Origin: Beroe ovata
Taxonomy: Eukaryota; Ctenophora; Nuda; Beroida; Beroidae
DNA length: 64,000 nucleotides
NCBI GenBank assembly: GCA_946803715.1
Contig: CAMPET010000122.1
Location: forward strand, 28,306 to 92,305
Direction: 5' to 3'
In this document: one piece after another, positions 44,293 to 57,151 of the stretch
Layout of the letters: the number at the start of each line of letters is the position of its first letter
Numbering within the stretch: position 1 is the first letter of the stretch
Made by a program: the position numbers and the translations under genes
Notes under the pieces: model-generated
Seen by the model: the letters and a program-made list of their open reading frames with translations, nothing else
Database searches by the model: none
Told to the model about the DNA's origin: nothing

Positions 44293-47200
44293 TCACATGG
44301 TGCCCATGTAGCCACCGTTGTACAGCTGTTGTGGCATGCTTTGAGGCGGCATCTGCTGCTGGCCGGGGACACCGTACATGTTGGGCATGGGGCTGTAGCC
44401 TGGACCACTGGTAATCATGAGCTGTTCACCTGGGAACACGTCTTTGGGTGAGGGATTGGGACTAATATCTATAACAGTGATAGAATACAATCAGGACAAA
44501 GCTATTCAACAGCACGTCACTTATCATCAGTTTTCAGTGAAAACTTTTCACAGCCAGACACAATATCACAATTATATTGGAGGTGCCAGACACCGAAATT
44601 GTAATGGCAAAAATGATAGACATTAGATTTATACATGACATGCTCAACAGTCGGACTGGACATCACACTGTACTGGTATTATAGTGCAGAGGTATGGGCT
44701 ATGGGCATTGTGCAAAGACTATATCAGTGGGCGAGAGTGTATTACAATCCGGCTTCCACTTACTTATGTCCACGGTCTAAATATAGCCAATAGCAAGCTG
44801 GGGCTCTGATATCATGGGATGGAGTGAATGACCGTGATCAATGGGATTGTTAACGAATTGTATGGACCAATGCACCTCATACAAAGCAAAGTTGTTTCTA
44901 TGATTCTCAATGACAACTATAAAACCCGCTGGCACTAACCTAGGACGAGCGGTTGCTGGTTGTTAGTTTCAGCCTCCTTAGCTCTGGTTTCGTCAGAAAC
45001 CTCTAGTTTATCAACCTGAGCATGGATAGTTGAGCCGATGTCGTGTTTTCGTGCGATTGAACTGAGATTATGTTCATCTGTGCTCCAATTTCCTAACATC
45101 CTATGACCAACACTGTGAATCCACCTACCTTCTGTGTGTACTCTCTGACACTCTGAATGAGATACGGCATGGCAAAGTCCATGATGTTGTGTCGCCACGC
45201 CAACTCCAAGATCACATCCGGTCGCAACATGTCGTACATCACGAACGTTCCGGCAGCAAAACTCTCGTAATTCTCATTTTCCAGGAACCACGACATCAGA
45301 TCCTCCGATATTTCCGTATTCCGGGACTCTGCCGCGTACTCCATCGCGTCCTTGAAGAGGAGGTCCTTCTTGCACAGTTCCACAGCCTGCTTCCACCGGT
45401 TGTTCATTTTGAAGAGGTACGCAGCAATACGTCGAAATTCTATCAACTCGTGTTTCTCCATGCGTTGAGCAAGGGCGATGTTGTCAAAGTTGTTGAAATC
45501 GTCGATTGAGCTACGGAGACTATCATAATCCTCGTTTTCGATGTAGATGTTGTTGAGTGCCTCGTTGATAACCTTGTTGTTGTGAGACTGAACACTCTTG
45601 ACATAAGGTAGGACAAGTGATAGCTGTCCAACCTGTAGATTAGTGAATTGTGAGTCAGGGTCTTGGTATTTGTGTCACAAGTGACCTCGGCGTTCGAATT
45701 TTCTGTTAGCGTCCTCCGTTTATGCTTGCTCATAATTTGTAACCAGATCCTAACCTAAGTTTCGTGGCACGCAGCTCAATTTCTACACAGCAATGTTTGG
45801 AAAGAAGGGTACTAATTTCCAACTTCTTAGATAAGTTAGTCACGTGTCCCATATCACGTGTGCTTACCTTTTGGAAGTATCCCACAGCGCGTGTGTGGTC
45901 AAGACGAGGGGTGAGGACCAATAGGAGATCGTTAAGCAGCATTGGCTTGAACTCCAAGTAGAAAGATAAGGCTGAAATGTGACACTGTGAGTAAGGCGGC
46001 TATTTGATTTCCAGATAAGAGAAATTCATGTTACACACTTCTAACACTCCAGTTTTTCACATAAACTGGATACTACACATACACATAAACACCCATTTCA
46101 AACAGCGGTTTCGCAGAATTCCGACATCAAAAACACACAACTACCCACCTTTGTAGTAAAGCTCGATGTTAGCCACTTTGGTGATAATATCCTTGAAGAG
46201 GGCTTCTTTCCAGCACGGCGTGGGGTGGCTCATCATGGTCTGTATGGCGTTGTCATACTCCTCATACTTATCGTAGAGGAAGACTAGCTCTGCCCAGAGA
46301 TGTGCTTGTTCAGCTGCTCTCAGTACCTGAGTGTGGTGAGAGGGTGAGTGTAGTGAGGGGTGAGTGTGGTGAGGGGTGAGAGGGTGAGTGTGGTGATAGG
46401 TGAGAGGGTGAGTGTGGTGAGGGGTGAGAGGGTGATTGTGGTGAGAGGGTGAGATGGTGAGTGTGGTGAGGGGTAAGTGCTAGGGATGAGTGCTAGGGAG
46501 GAGAGGTCATTAGAGAACTGGTGAAGTTACTGTTACTGATATTATAGTCTGTTTTCACTACAAGTAATGTCAGTCCAATTTTTCTGCGTGGTCTGTGAAA
46601 AGCCGGAAACCCACCTTAGGAATATTGACACGTGACCAGAACAGCTCCAGATGCTCTCTCATCTTGGGTGCATTGTACTTGGAGTACAATATAGCCAGCT
46701 CCGTGAACATGCCCATGTGGGCTCTCTCCAGCCCTAGAGCTGCCTCGAGAAGCTGGATCAACTCCTGGAAGAAGCCACGGCTCTGGTAGAAGTTGATCAG
46801 TTCCTCTAGTTCATCAGCGTGGACCACAATGTGGAGACCACACATCTGTGCCATCCTGAACTCGCCTGCTTCCACACACGCGAAACACACCTGAGGGAGA
46901 GAAAGAGAGGGGTTGTCACGTGATGACACAGCTAGTGACGTGATGGTACAGTAAGTGACGTCATAAGACACAGTTGGAAACGTCATAAGACTGGTAAAGT
47001 CAAGAGACCAACCTCTTTCCATGTTTTAGTGCTGTTCGCTTTGCGTGCCCCATCAACAGCTGCCTGATACTCGCCCAGATGAACTAGAGTAGAGGAGAGA
47101 CGGGCATAGTTGCTCACGTTGTTATACAGGATCCTTGCCGGCTCGTACAATTTCTCCTCGTAACATCTGTCTCCCACTTGCTGTATCTGAGCTATGTTCG

Positions 47201-50200
47201 GCGAGGAAATGAACTCTTCCAAATCGGCGAGACGGTTCACTTTGGCGTACGCAAATACGAGTTCTGTCTCGATGATAGCTTCGCGAGCTTTCTTACGAGC
47301 CATCTGGAGGTAGCGGACCATATCCTCATACCCATCTGAGATTTGGGCGATGAATCAGATTGAATTCAAAACGGAAGTAACATACAGATGAGGGAATCAG
47401 AGTGGTGTATTTTTGAATCAATGCTATTAACAAACCGTTGGCTCTTGCAGCTTCAATAACATCAAGATAAGCAGAGGGGTCGTCTGCCTTTATGAAGGAG
47501 TCAATAGCGTCCTTCACTGCCCCGGAATTTAGTTGAGCTCTTGCCAGTTCCGACCACACGGTGGGATCATTGCATCTCTCTGCGAACTCGTATGCCCGGT
47601 CCAGGTTCTTGACATGTTCAATGAGAACTTGTACAGCAGACGTGTTGACATCGAACTTCTTGAAAATGGCGAATGCCTCTTCGAACAGCTGGTTAGTGAT
47701 AGCGATGTTGGCAATGTCAGGGGCGTCGTAGTTGTCAAGTCTGGTAATGTACTCCATGACTCGGGTGGGATCTGCCTTGACAGCTGTCAAGATGAGCAGG
47801 TTCTGCAGGTTCCTGTGGTCGCTGAACACAGAGTTCTCCAGGACGATCTTCTCCAGGAGCTCTATCAGCTCGTTGGGCAGGTCGGCCGCCATGAACGCTC
47901 GCACCGTGGTCGATACATCATCGGCATCTTGGGTCTCACTGAGAGCAGTCTGTACAACCTGGGGGGGATGTGTTACTACATGCTGGAATAGACGGACAGT
48001 ATTCTCACTATTCGGTAATGTGGGAAGCAATGGGATGGAATTTGGTGTAATCTAGTATTTGGCGTACCTGGTCAATGAGTGGGCGTCTGAAAGTGTTCTC
48101 TGGATCCAGGACATGTTCCCAAAGTGCGGCATCTCTCCTCCTCACGAGATGCCGAGCAGCGTATTTGAAGAGGGAGTTCTCGTTACACACCCGGATCAAA
48201 TCCATGTCACATGAGCCCCTCTCATACGATACACACGCCAGGTGTGGGTCTCTCTTCTCGCAGTACTTCCCGATAACCTCACTCTCGTAGTACTGATTCT
48301 CACGCAGGAATCGCTCGGGGTTGTTGTTCGAGTCGATGTAGATCTTAGCGAGGGCGTTGTGGGTTGCGGGCTCGTTGATCCCCTCGTGGACTCGTCCCTC
48401 CAACCACGGCATGAGAAGCTTGAGTCGGTTCCTCTTCTCCACTTCCTCCACCAGCTCGTCAGTAGAGAATTGCCCCCGCACCGTGAGGATGAGATTCTTT
48501 ACGATATCCTCACCACAGTCGACATCCAGCAGTCCGCCAACCACGGCCGGTAGTCGAGATGGGTTTACCTGGGTAATATTCATCATAGAACACACACATG
48601 TAACATAAATGTGGATTTTTCAAAGACGATGGGAAAGATAATTATGAATTTATAGTCGAACCTTCTGGACGTAAATCTCGATGTATTTCTGCAGGTTATT
48701 CTTGTAGAGATACATCACCAAATCGTGTACAAAGTTGAACCTGATAAAATTACACTCAATTCCGGTGTTCCGGCATGACACTCATGTGGAATGTTTTCGA
48801 AATACATTCGAAATAATTTCGAAATACATTCGGAAATGGTTAAGCCCTATCAAGTAATTCACCTGTCACACACGATGATAAGTGGCAACTGATCCGCCAA
48901 CTTGGCCTCCTTCAGGAAGTTCTTGACCCTCTCAGGATCGTAACAACTGCTCTCCCTACAGATACGCTCCACCTCCTTGATCTGGCCGGTCTTACACGCC
49001 GCCTGGATGTATCTGAAGTGCACCTCCGCCTCCTGGCTGAAGTTCACAATGCTCCCCAGGAAGTAGAACAGACCCTCGAAACTCTTGAAACTCTCGAAAA
49101 GCTCGATAAGCTTGGTCGTGCCGAGTTGCTCGTGATACTTTCCAGCAACTTGTACACAGATCTGTAGATTCTGTCGGAGATTGGCCGTCAACATGGCTTT
49201 CAAACACTCCAAACTATCGTCCACACTGAGAGATCCGAAATACTCGACAAGCCACTCCTGCTTCAGAAGATGGGTGTGCACAATGGCTCTCTTGATGTCG
49301 AATATGTCAGTGTAGTGTTCCAGAGCTCGTTGTAGGAGCTGGGCTTGCTCACACAGCTGAGCGACGTGTGCTCTGTCATAGTGGGTGAATAGCTGGTTCC
49401 CGAGAATAGCATCAGCCACCTGGCGGGGATAAATGGGGAATTAGATCAGTGTACACTATGATATACATTTCTACACTGTAAAAATCGCAATGTACAGTGT
49501 ACACGGGGACTGGGTGATGAAGATGAATACTGCACTGAGTAATATCCAGGGTTTTACAGTTTACACTCATTAAGTGATGTGTGATTCGAACTCCCCAAAT
49601 TCCTATGTGTACAATACAGCTGTGTTGTTAAAATAATCTGCTGTTAACTACATTTAAAACCTCCATTTAAACTACATTTTAAACCTACATTTATCACACA
49701 GCTGCTACTATACATTGATCACACAGCTGCTACTATACATTGATCATGCAGTACACCTGTATGGAGTGTACAATACAGTGACAGTTGACACCTGTAACAG
49801 CTACAGGTTTCAATCTGTTCACTATTGAGCATGAGGTGAGGACTAAACGTACATCAATATCCCTCTATGATCAGAAGCTAGGCATGGTACTGTATCCTTT
49901 GTACTGTATACAGTTTATCCAGTTTACAAACTCTGTACATGGTGGTACAGTGTACCAAATATAGCGTGTATAAACGACCAAGCCCACCAATCATCCAATT
50001 TCATAATCGCCTCCTTTGCAATCGCCTATGTACACGCGGAAGTACCAAATCAATGGACATCTCTGAGTACACTTAGGAGAAACCATAATGAAATTGCATA
50101 ATTTGAACGGACGATGATACCAATTTGGAATAATGAGGCAACTGATTGTGACACGAAGGTAGATAATCGGATCATAATGATGGAGTGTGAGAGAAAAGGT

Positions 50201-53200
50201 AGATAATCGGATCAAAATGATGGAGTGTGAGAGAATAGAGAGTGTTTGCACTCACCTGAGGAGCACTCATGAGGTTCATTTCAAGGAGTCGGGTCTGTAG
50301 TGGGCCTTCCTCCGGCTTGTTCCCCTTCAGTGCCTCCAGGAGGAAGGAAGTACATTGAGGAATGAGATTCTGCTCCATGAACACATTCGTGATCTGGGTA
50401 TGGGGGAGATATACGTGAGAAGTGGATACATTGAGGTGGTATCTTTTCTAAAATAGATTATAAGCTTAACAGTATCATCAAAATGTGGCACTTCAGTCAA
50501 TAATATAAAATGAGGTACATACATATCAGATTATATCGATAGGAAGATCACACAGATGACACTCACACTCTCAATGTCTGCCAGGGGTGGATCATCTTGG
50601 ACGAGCATGGTGGCGAAGGTTGTTCCATTCTCCACGTTACTCCTCATCACGTTGCGGAGGATAAACACGTAGTCGGGCGTGTAGTTCACTTTCTTAGCGT
50701 ACAGGACAATCTTCTGGAACTGATTCGTTTCCGCGAAACAGATTATCACCTGCGCAAGAGGAGGGTGGTGGTGGTGGTTAGAGGTGTCAAGCGTATGTGG
50801 TGTGGTGTCATGAAATGACTTATGCAGAGTATGGAGTCTTGGAGGCATGGTTAACGTAACAAAAGTTTAGAATAAGAAATGCTTACATAAGTTACAGTTT
50901 CGATTATTAACAGTCCCTATTTACAAAATTTACAAAATGTACAAAACTTTTGAAAAGTGCATGCTCTTCTGAATGTTGCGCATGCTAATTATTCATGGAA
51001 TCTGCGACGACAGACAGAGTGCGAAAAATTAGGGAAAACCTAAGTTTTCAAATCTTTAAGGCTCGACGAAATCTCGGTTTGAAGGCATCTCCATTCTTAA
51101 GCCCAGGCACAGTGGAGGCTTGAGTCTCCGGAAATTCATTCGAAATAAGCTATAAAAGAAACTAAAACAGTACTAAATCACGGGATTAAGTGATATAATC
51201 GCTTCCCAAATGTCCGGCTAGCTCCTCGTGAAGGCACTGCTCCTTTTTGGGGGGCTGGAACTCGCTGCTCAATGGCAGAACGCTTGGCAGACCTATAAAA
51301 CTAGAAAATAGCAAAACACAGCGAGCCCCTGATTATGTTAAAATGGGAAATCGTGCGAATATACCGGGAGCCCCCAGAAAACAAATTATATCAATAAAAT
51401 GTGTTTTTCGGTTGGCAAACCTTTTGTGGGATGTTTGCTCTCAGATAGACAGACAGAGCCAGTGTTGTGTCATGAGCTTTGATAAGATCACCCAATTCTT
51501 CGCTGCACTCGAGCTGAAGTAGACAACAATCAAAATACGTATTCTAGAATTAGGTGGGCAAAGATTCGTGGACTGTTGTTACCATGATCACTCACCTTTC
51601 CCTCAACAAGCCATTTCTCTAGGAGCTGGTTCCTGCCTTGTTGTAACACAGGTCTAGCCAGCTCAAGAGATTCAGCCTTGTTCAGTTGGCTGGTTTCCAA
51701 CAGGATGGAGAAATATTGGAGTAGAGGAGACGCTTGTCCAGGCTGAGATGGGCATTGCTGGAATCTCTGTATCGTCTGAGGCGTTCTTAGTATTCCCTGA
51801 AATTAGAAACATGTAGTTACTTTCTGAGTTTGTGTGTGGACACTGTACGTGTCTACTTGTACATCGAAGAAGAAACCCTAGAACAACATTGTCTAATTCC
51901 TCGTTACTGTCATATTCCTCGGTACCTTGGGGGCGTTGGCCGCTACTTTCGCTGCCTCTGAGTACTGGCCCTGACCGAACAGCATGTTGAATCTCCGGAC
52001 GAACAGTTCCTCAGCACCAGCCAAGTTACAACGGACCGATATCTTGAGAGCCAGCTCAGGGTTCTTAAGCTGGTTAGTGATGTATCCGACAATGTTGTCT
52101 TCATCAATACTCACAGATAAAACCTGGGTGTATGATAGTGAGTTCAATCCGAGATCTCTCTCACAGGTCGTTAGGTACATATTTCAACACAGTTTTAAAT
52201 TGCGCTTTTATTTGTCACATAGTATTATTTGGCACAAGGTGATTTCAATTTTCCCAGTACAACAGTAGACTGATTGTTCGCTCAAAAACCGGAAATTTGT
52301 GAATCCGGGAACACGTGATCATTAATTTGATCCAGGAACTGAATTCTGCAGGCAGTGCGCGTGTTCGTACGTGTCCATTTGCGTAGTAGACGCTGCCATG
52401 AGAATTGTGTTTTGTAAGCGTTTGACCAGATATTTGCTGACACTACGTGCTTTATTGCGGCGCGCGCCGTACATTTTATGTATGTTCTGCCGGAATGTAC
52501 TGAAATTATGTCATTGTGTGACACGTACCTGTCCTTTCCTGTTCACTCCGACGATGCCGTTAGAAGCCTCGTGGGGAGCTGTCACGAAAATAGTGTCTCC
52601 AGAAATCCTATTCATGTAGATGCAAGTCCCAGACTCGATATCGTATAGGTGAATGTATCCGTACTTGGTGATCATGTATATGAGGCCGTGTTCCTTGCTC
52701 GCCTGTGTGGGGTCACGCCATATGTTAACTAACGCAATGATCAATAAATATTACATACAAATTGATATAAGTATTGTGTAGGAACTACCTGCATTGCCAC
52801 GGGGAAATCATTGGGGGCCTCAGGAGGGAAAAAAACGTCGACTGTCTTCTTTGCAAAGTTAGCATTACCTTCAGCAGGCGCACCGACCTGTATTATCGGC
52901 AATAATTAGTTGTCAATAACTGTCGATTGTTAACCTGTGTGCACTGTGCATGTTACTTGTGCATGTGCACTGTTATGTGTTATCGTTGTGTATGTCACCG
53001 GGAGTACAAGGGTCTACTAAATAGAGTACAACGAGGGAGTTGTTGTCAGCGGTAAATTTATCAATAAATTCGAGCTAATGTACAACACAAACCTCAATGA
53101 TGTGAAGTTTGCCTCCAGTTTGATTTCTTACAGAGAAAGCAAACACATTGCTCGGACTCTTGTTGCCTTCCACCTTGTGAATAATTGCGAGTGTGAGTAG

Positions 53201-55156
53201 TCGAGAGTTACCCCTGCCACACTTTACACTTCCAAACTTCACATTCATGCCTCCTCCTCCTCCAGGATTCCCACATATATACCTCCCACTATGTCACACT
53301 CCCTAAACCGTTCCAAATCTCTTACCGCTTCCTTCTCCTCCATTCATCCCTCTCCGCTCGACTCCCTACACCCCTGAGTCCTGCACACTCCTACACAGCA
53401 CAGTGTACACAGTACACACTCCATGTCACTTTTGCTCACTCTGTCTCACCCCCTACAAACCTGCTCACTCCCCCTGCACTCTTGCTCACTCCCCCTCACT
53501 TTTGCTTACTCTGTCTTACTCCCCCAACAAACTTGCTCACAGTCCCTGCACACGTCCTTACCTTGAACGGGACGAATGTGGCAGCGTGACCCTCGATTGG
53601 TTGTGACACGTTCCTCTCGACGGAATAGAGCTGCATTGCTCCCACGACTCTCTGCTGCTGAGCAGATATACCGACAAGCAGCAGCCACTTCATCGCTTCA
53701 TCGGTTCGGTAGTTTATGATCTGACAGCCCTTCAATGTGCTGTGTCGATCAAACACTTTCTGTGGCAACGCATCACCTGTGGGGTAGACGGAATTTCTCA
53801 TCTCACATAAACATAACCTAGGTTCGTGGACTTCTTGCCTGAGCTAATGAATCTAACCCAACCTGAAGAACCTAAAAGTGCCTATATTTGGGTGACTTGG
53901 CCATTTAGGTGCCTACATTTGGGTGACTTGGCTACTTAGGTGATGTGGAGGTGGTTATTGTGAGCAAACCACACGAATTCGACCACAATTTTTTCCATTC
54001 TTATCAGAGGAAATGAGCTTATCAGATATTGTGTTACAGGCAGTTGTGAGTTGAATAGAGCAAAAATCCTTCTAGCAAGCACACACAAACAGACACAAAC
54101 ACACACATACAGTGGTGCTTTCTTGAAACCTTTAACCATTATCATAACTAAACACCAATGTCTTGAACTCCTACAGTATACACCCTTGTAATCCCCGACT
54201 TTTAACAATTCAAGTATTAATAGGCACACAAAACAATTATGATTGGATGAGTTCATGAATTGACAATGAATGCGTTCCATTTGTTCCAACAAAATTAGAG
54301 ACAACAATAATGGGGGTTAATTAGGATTCCCAACCTTCCATAGGCCAGTGGTAGACAGTGTTCTCAGTAACCAGAGCGATGGTGTTCACAGATATCCACT
54401 TCCAGAAGATAACGTCCTCATTGGAAACGTGAGCCTTGATCTTACTCTTCATCTCCAGATTGAAGATCTGTAACGTCTTGCCCGCTGTAAGAAATAGAAT
54501 AGAAGAACGTGAGATTCAATTTACTGGGTCAGACAAAAATCACATAACAGCCAAACTGGGAAGGGGAGAGTGGAGAGCCATCATGGAAATGATTATTATG
54601 ACTGGTCTATGACTGGTCTTAGGTCTATGACTGATCTATGAAACTGTTAAGTCACCATTACCTTTCAATGCGATGACTTTACTGGACGGGTTCATGATGG
54701 CAGAATCAGCTGATATGGGACGTCTCATAGGGTTACTGGTGTCAGCCATGTCAACAATGACCACCTGCCACGAAACTCAAAATTGCAAACTACTTACGCA
54801 ATATTCCATCACATTCGGGAACAGAATCAGAAATCTATCAACCTATAAGTGAAAATGAGTTAGATACATTGCTCATACCTGTGACTGATCACCATTCTTC
54901 TCTCTGATACATATGAATTTATCTGATTCCATGGTAATATTTGAAAACCCAATGTTAGCACTGTTAATCCCTATGTTAGTGAGCTGAAAGAGAAAGGATA
55001 AAAGAATTGAATTGAATCGAATTCAATTACATATTTTAAAGCACAGCTATCAGACAAGTATCAAATAAATTTAAGAAGTTGTTTCATAAATTGAATATTA
55101 CTCTCTATTATTACCTGAATATGCTCTTGAAACCTAATGGGCATGACTTGTGCCAT
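44293..55156 (-). CDS. CLTC: clathrin heavy chain
   Basis: Structural leg of the clathrin triskelion for endocytosis and trans-Golgi budding. 23 exons, in order: 55115-55156, 54879-54983, 54662-54764, 54335-54484, 53562-53776, 53093-53173, 52789-52887, 52529-52702, 51926-52123, 51596-51796, 50567-50749, 50256-50393, 48863-49419, 48662-48740, 48068-48568, 47436-47958, 47013-47335, 46615-46890, 46149-46326, 45868-45971, 45129-45632, 44940-45015, 44293-44468. The sum is 4986 bases, 1661 residues (human 1675). It starts [20 protein letters not shown]. The N-terminal propeller has [12 protein letters not shown] and [13 protein letters not shown]; the leg repeats and trimerisation region ([20 protein letters not shown]) are complete. 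The C-terminus has QLMIT, a variant of the QLMLT Hsc70 uncoating motif, and a Gln/Pro/Met-rich end. The acceptor-like TACTTGCAG is ten bases before the ATG. Confidence 0.97.
46330..46495. repeat. GT/GA-rich minisatellite in a clathrin intron
   Basis: Imperfect copies of GGTGAGTGTGGTGAGGGGTGA within the intron between the exons at 46149 and 46615. The copies contain GTGAGT on the plus strand, opposite to the gene. Confidence 0.75.
53430..53545. repeat. imperfect pyrimidine-rich repeat in a clathrin intron
   Basis: Repeated units related to TTGCTCACTCCCCCTGCAC, lying just downstream (in plus coordinates upstream) of the exon at 53562-53776. Confidence 0.6.
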
Positions 55157-57151
55157 GTTGGTTTCTCTGCAAGTATCAGCAACCCTATCCTACTGGTCAT
55201 GAGTATGTCAGTTAATCTGTAATTTACCGCACTAACAATAATGAGAACAACAAGAAATGTATGAGTTTGATGTCTTCATGTGTCTGTCTGGGAAAGCCCT
55301 TGCTTTGCAAGCAACTTCTCTACCTTAAGCCACTAAATATAATTTATACACATCTAATCTGCATTCTGCACATTTGAGTGAGTGTACCAAATATATACAT
55401 GAAAATTGCACACTGTGTTCATATTGCATCAGCTCTTGTGGTGTCAGCCAGCATGTTTTGGGACTCCCAAATTGGGAAAGAGACTCATCATACTTGGAAA
55501 TAGATAAACCTATTGCTTTGCTGCAGATTAGATGCAAAGGGCATCTGTGCAACAAAATTCTTGAGCCTGTCATAAATAGACAACCTTCAGGATGATCAAG
55601 AATGATAGAAATGAGTAAATGTTTGACAAGCAGTAGTTCATCTTTTTGAATTGATTCAATTTGGTTTATAAATAAATAAATATTAAATACAACATTTCAT
55701 GCAATCCCTTTCTGTTTCAAAACTTTGATGCTTAAGTTTTCAAGAGCAATAATCGCACCCAGCAAACTTAGCCAGCAACCCACTCCTACCTATAGGTTGC
55801 CTGGCGATGCTAGACTGCTGATTAGATGCAAATGACAAATGTGCTGAGCATACTATCAATAGACAATCATAGCATACCACCCTACTTCATGAAAAGATAT
55901 ATTTCAGAAAAGAAAGATTCTTCTGAGACATCAATCTGCAAGCATACCATCAATAGACAATCATCAGGATAATGTGATTAGGCTATCAACTTCTGTGACA
56001 GAGTGGTCTGTACGGAACCCCACGGTTTCGATTCCTTGTTTAACATGCCGTACAGCAACCGTGTTCGCCAGGCTATGGGCTAGGCACATAACCACTTTGT
56101 CTTGACCAAAGTCGATTTTATAAATCTCGTTTACAGGAAATGTTTCCTTGTGAATGATCAAAATGAAAACTGGTGAGTGATAAGCAAAGGCATGGAGTTC
56201 CTTTTACAATTTGATTTACTCATGTAATTCCATTTGATTTATAATCCATCATTTCAAGTCATCCTTCCTTTTCTGTTCAAATTTCAGTGCTTCAGTTTTC
56301 AAGAACATTTCTAAGCAATGACAAAAGTTTCATCATTTTGCCGGTGCTTCAAAGATGAAGCAATGAAATATGCAGCTGCAGCTGCAGGCTCCAGTCGGCG
56401 TGTCGACTAGGTGTAGAAAGTAGGGTTTTTTGTTAGATTTTCTCAGAATTTCTCGCGCGCGCCTTCATCGAAGGCCGAATCGAAAGCCTGTTTCGGCCTT
56501 CGATAAGGGTCAGGTAACATCTGACAACAAATTATATTGTACAAATGACATGCAGACAAATCATTTTCGGGAATTTTAAGGGGCCGGGATTCCATGAGTA
56601 AAACTACCTCATACCTTAACTATATTATTCTTTATTGCCAGATTTAATCTGGCCTCTGTTTCTCGCGCGCGGCGTGAGCGCGCCTTCATCGAATGCCGAA
56701 ACTGTTTCGGCCTTCGATGAAAGCGCTCACGCTGCGCGCGAGAAACAGGTACAGGTCAGGTTTTTTATAACATCTGTGATCTGACAAAATTCTTTACACA
56801 TTGTCATACAGTTCCGCATTGTAATTGTAAAATATGGATATTTTCAATTTCATTCTCAATCAAATCCGAGCAAACGCATTCTTAAGTAGATTGCAGAAAG
56901 AGTAAGGGTCACACTCACTGGTCATCCTCAGACGGTATTAAACCGTAACATTTAGTTTTACAGAAACTTAATCACAGAACACTTAAAAACCTGATAATAA
57001 ATTAACCGTTGCAGTACCTATAAGTATAAATATAATATCATGGTATCACCATACCACTTGGTTCCGATACCACGATTGTTTCATGTCGGTCCATCACCCA
57101 ATATGTGGTCACGTATCTAGACACTGTCTATGTGATTACGTGTCTTTGTGG
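55157..57151. other. intergenic repeats between clathrin and HCCS
   Basis: No gene seen. A dispersed unit (GATTAGATGCAAA..ATCAATAGACAATCATC) occurs in three diverged copies near 55527, 55821 and 55938. The palindromic GC-rich family occupies 56.44-56.80 kb. Clathrin promoter elements should be in the proximal part, but none is recognisable. Confidence 0.5.
56440..56800. repeat. GC-rich foldback repeat
   Basis: Bases 56658-56746 form a long imperfect palindrome: GTTTCTCGCGCGCGGCGTGA on the left and its complement on the right, with GCCTTCATCGAA/TTCGATGAA units in between. A second GCGCGCGCCTTCATCGAAGG unit lies at about 56453-56475. The family is shared with 28.9 and 36.7 kb. Confidence 0.8.

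Noticed and set aside
55325-55595. ORFs on both strands near 55.4 kb
   Set aside because: Part of a dispersed repeat seen again at 55.8 and 55.9 kb; no recognisable protein.
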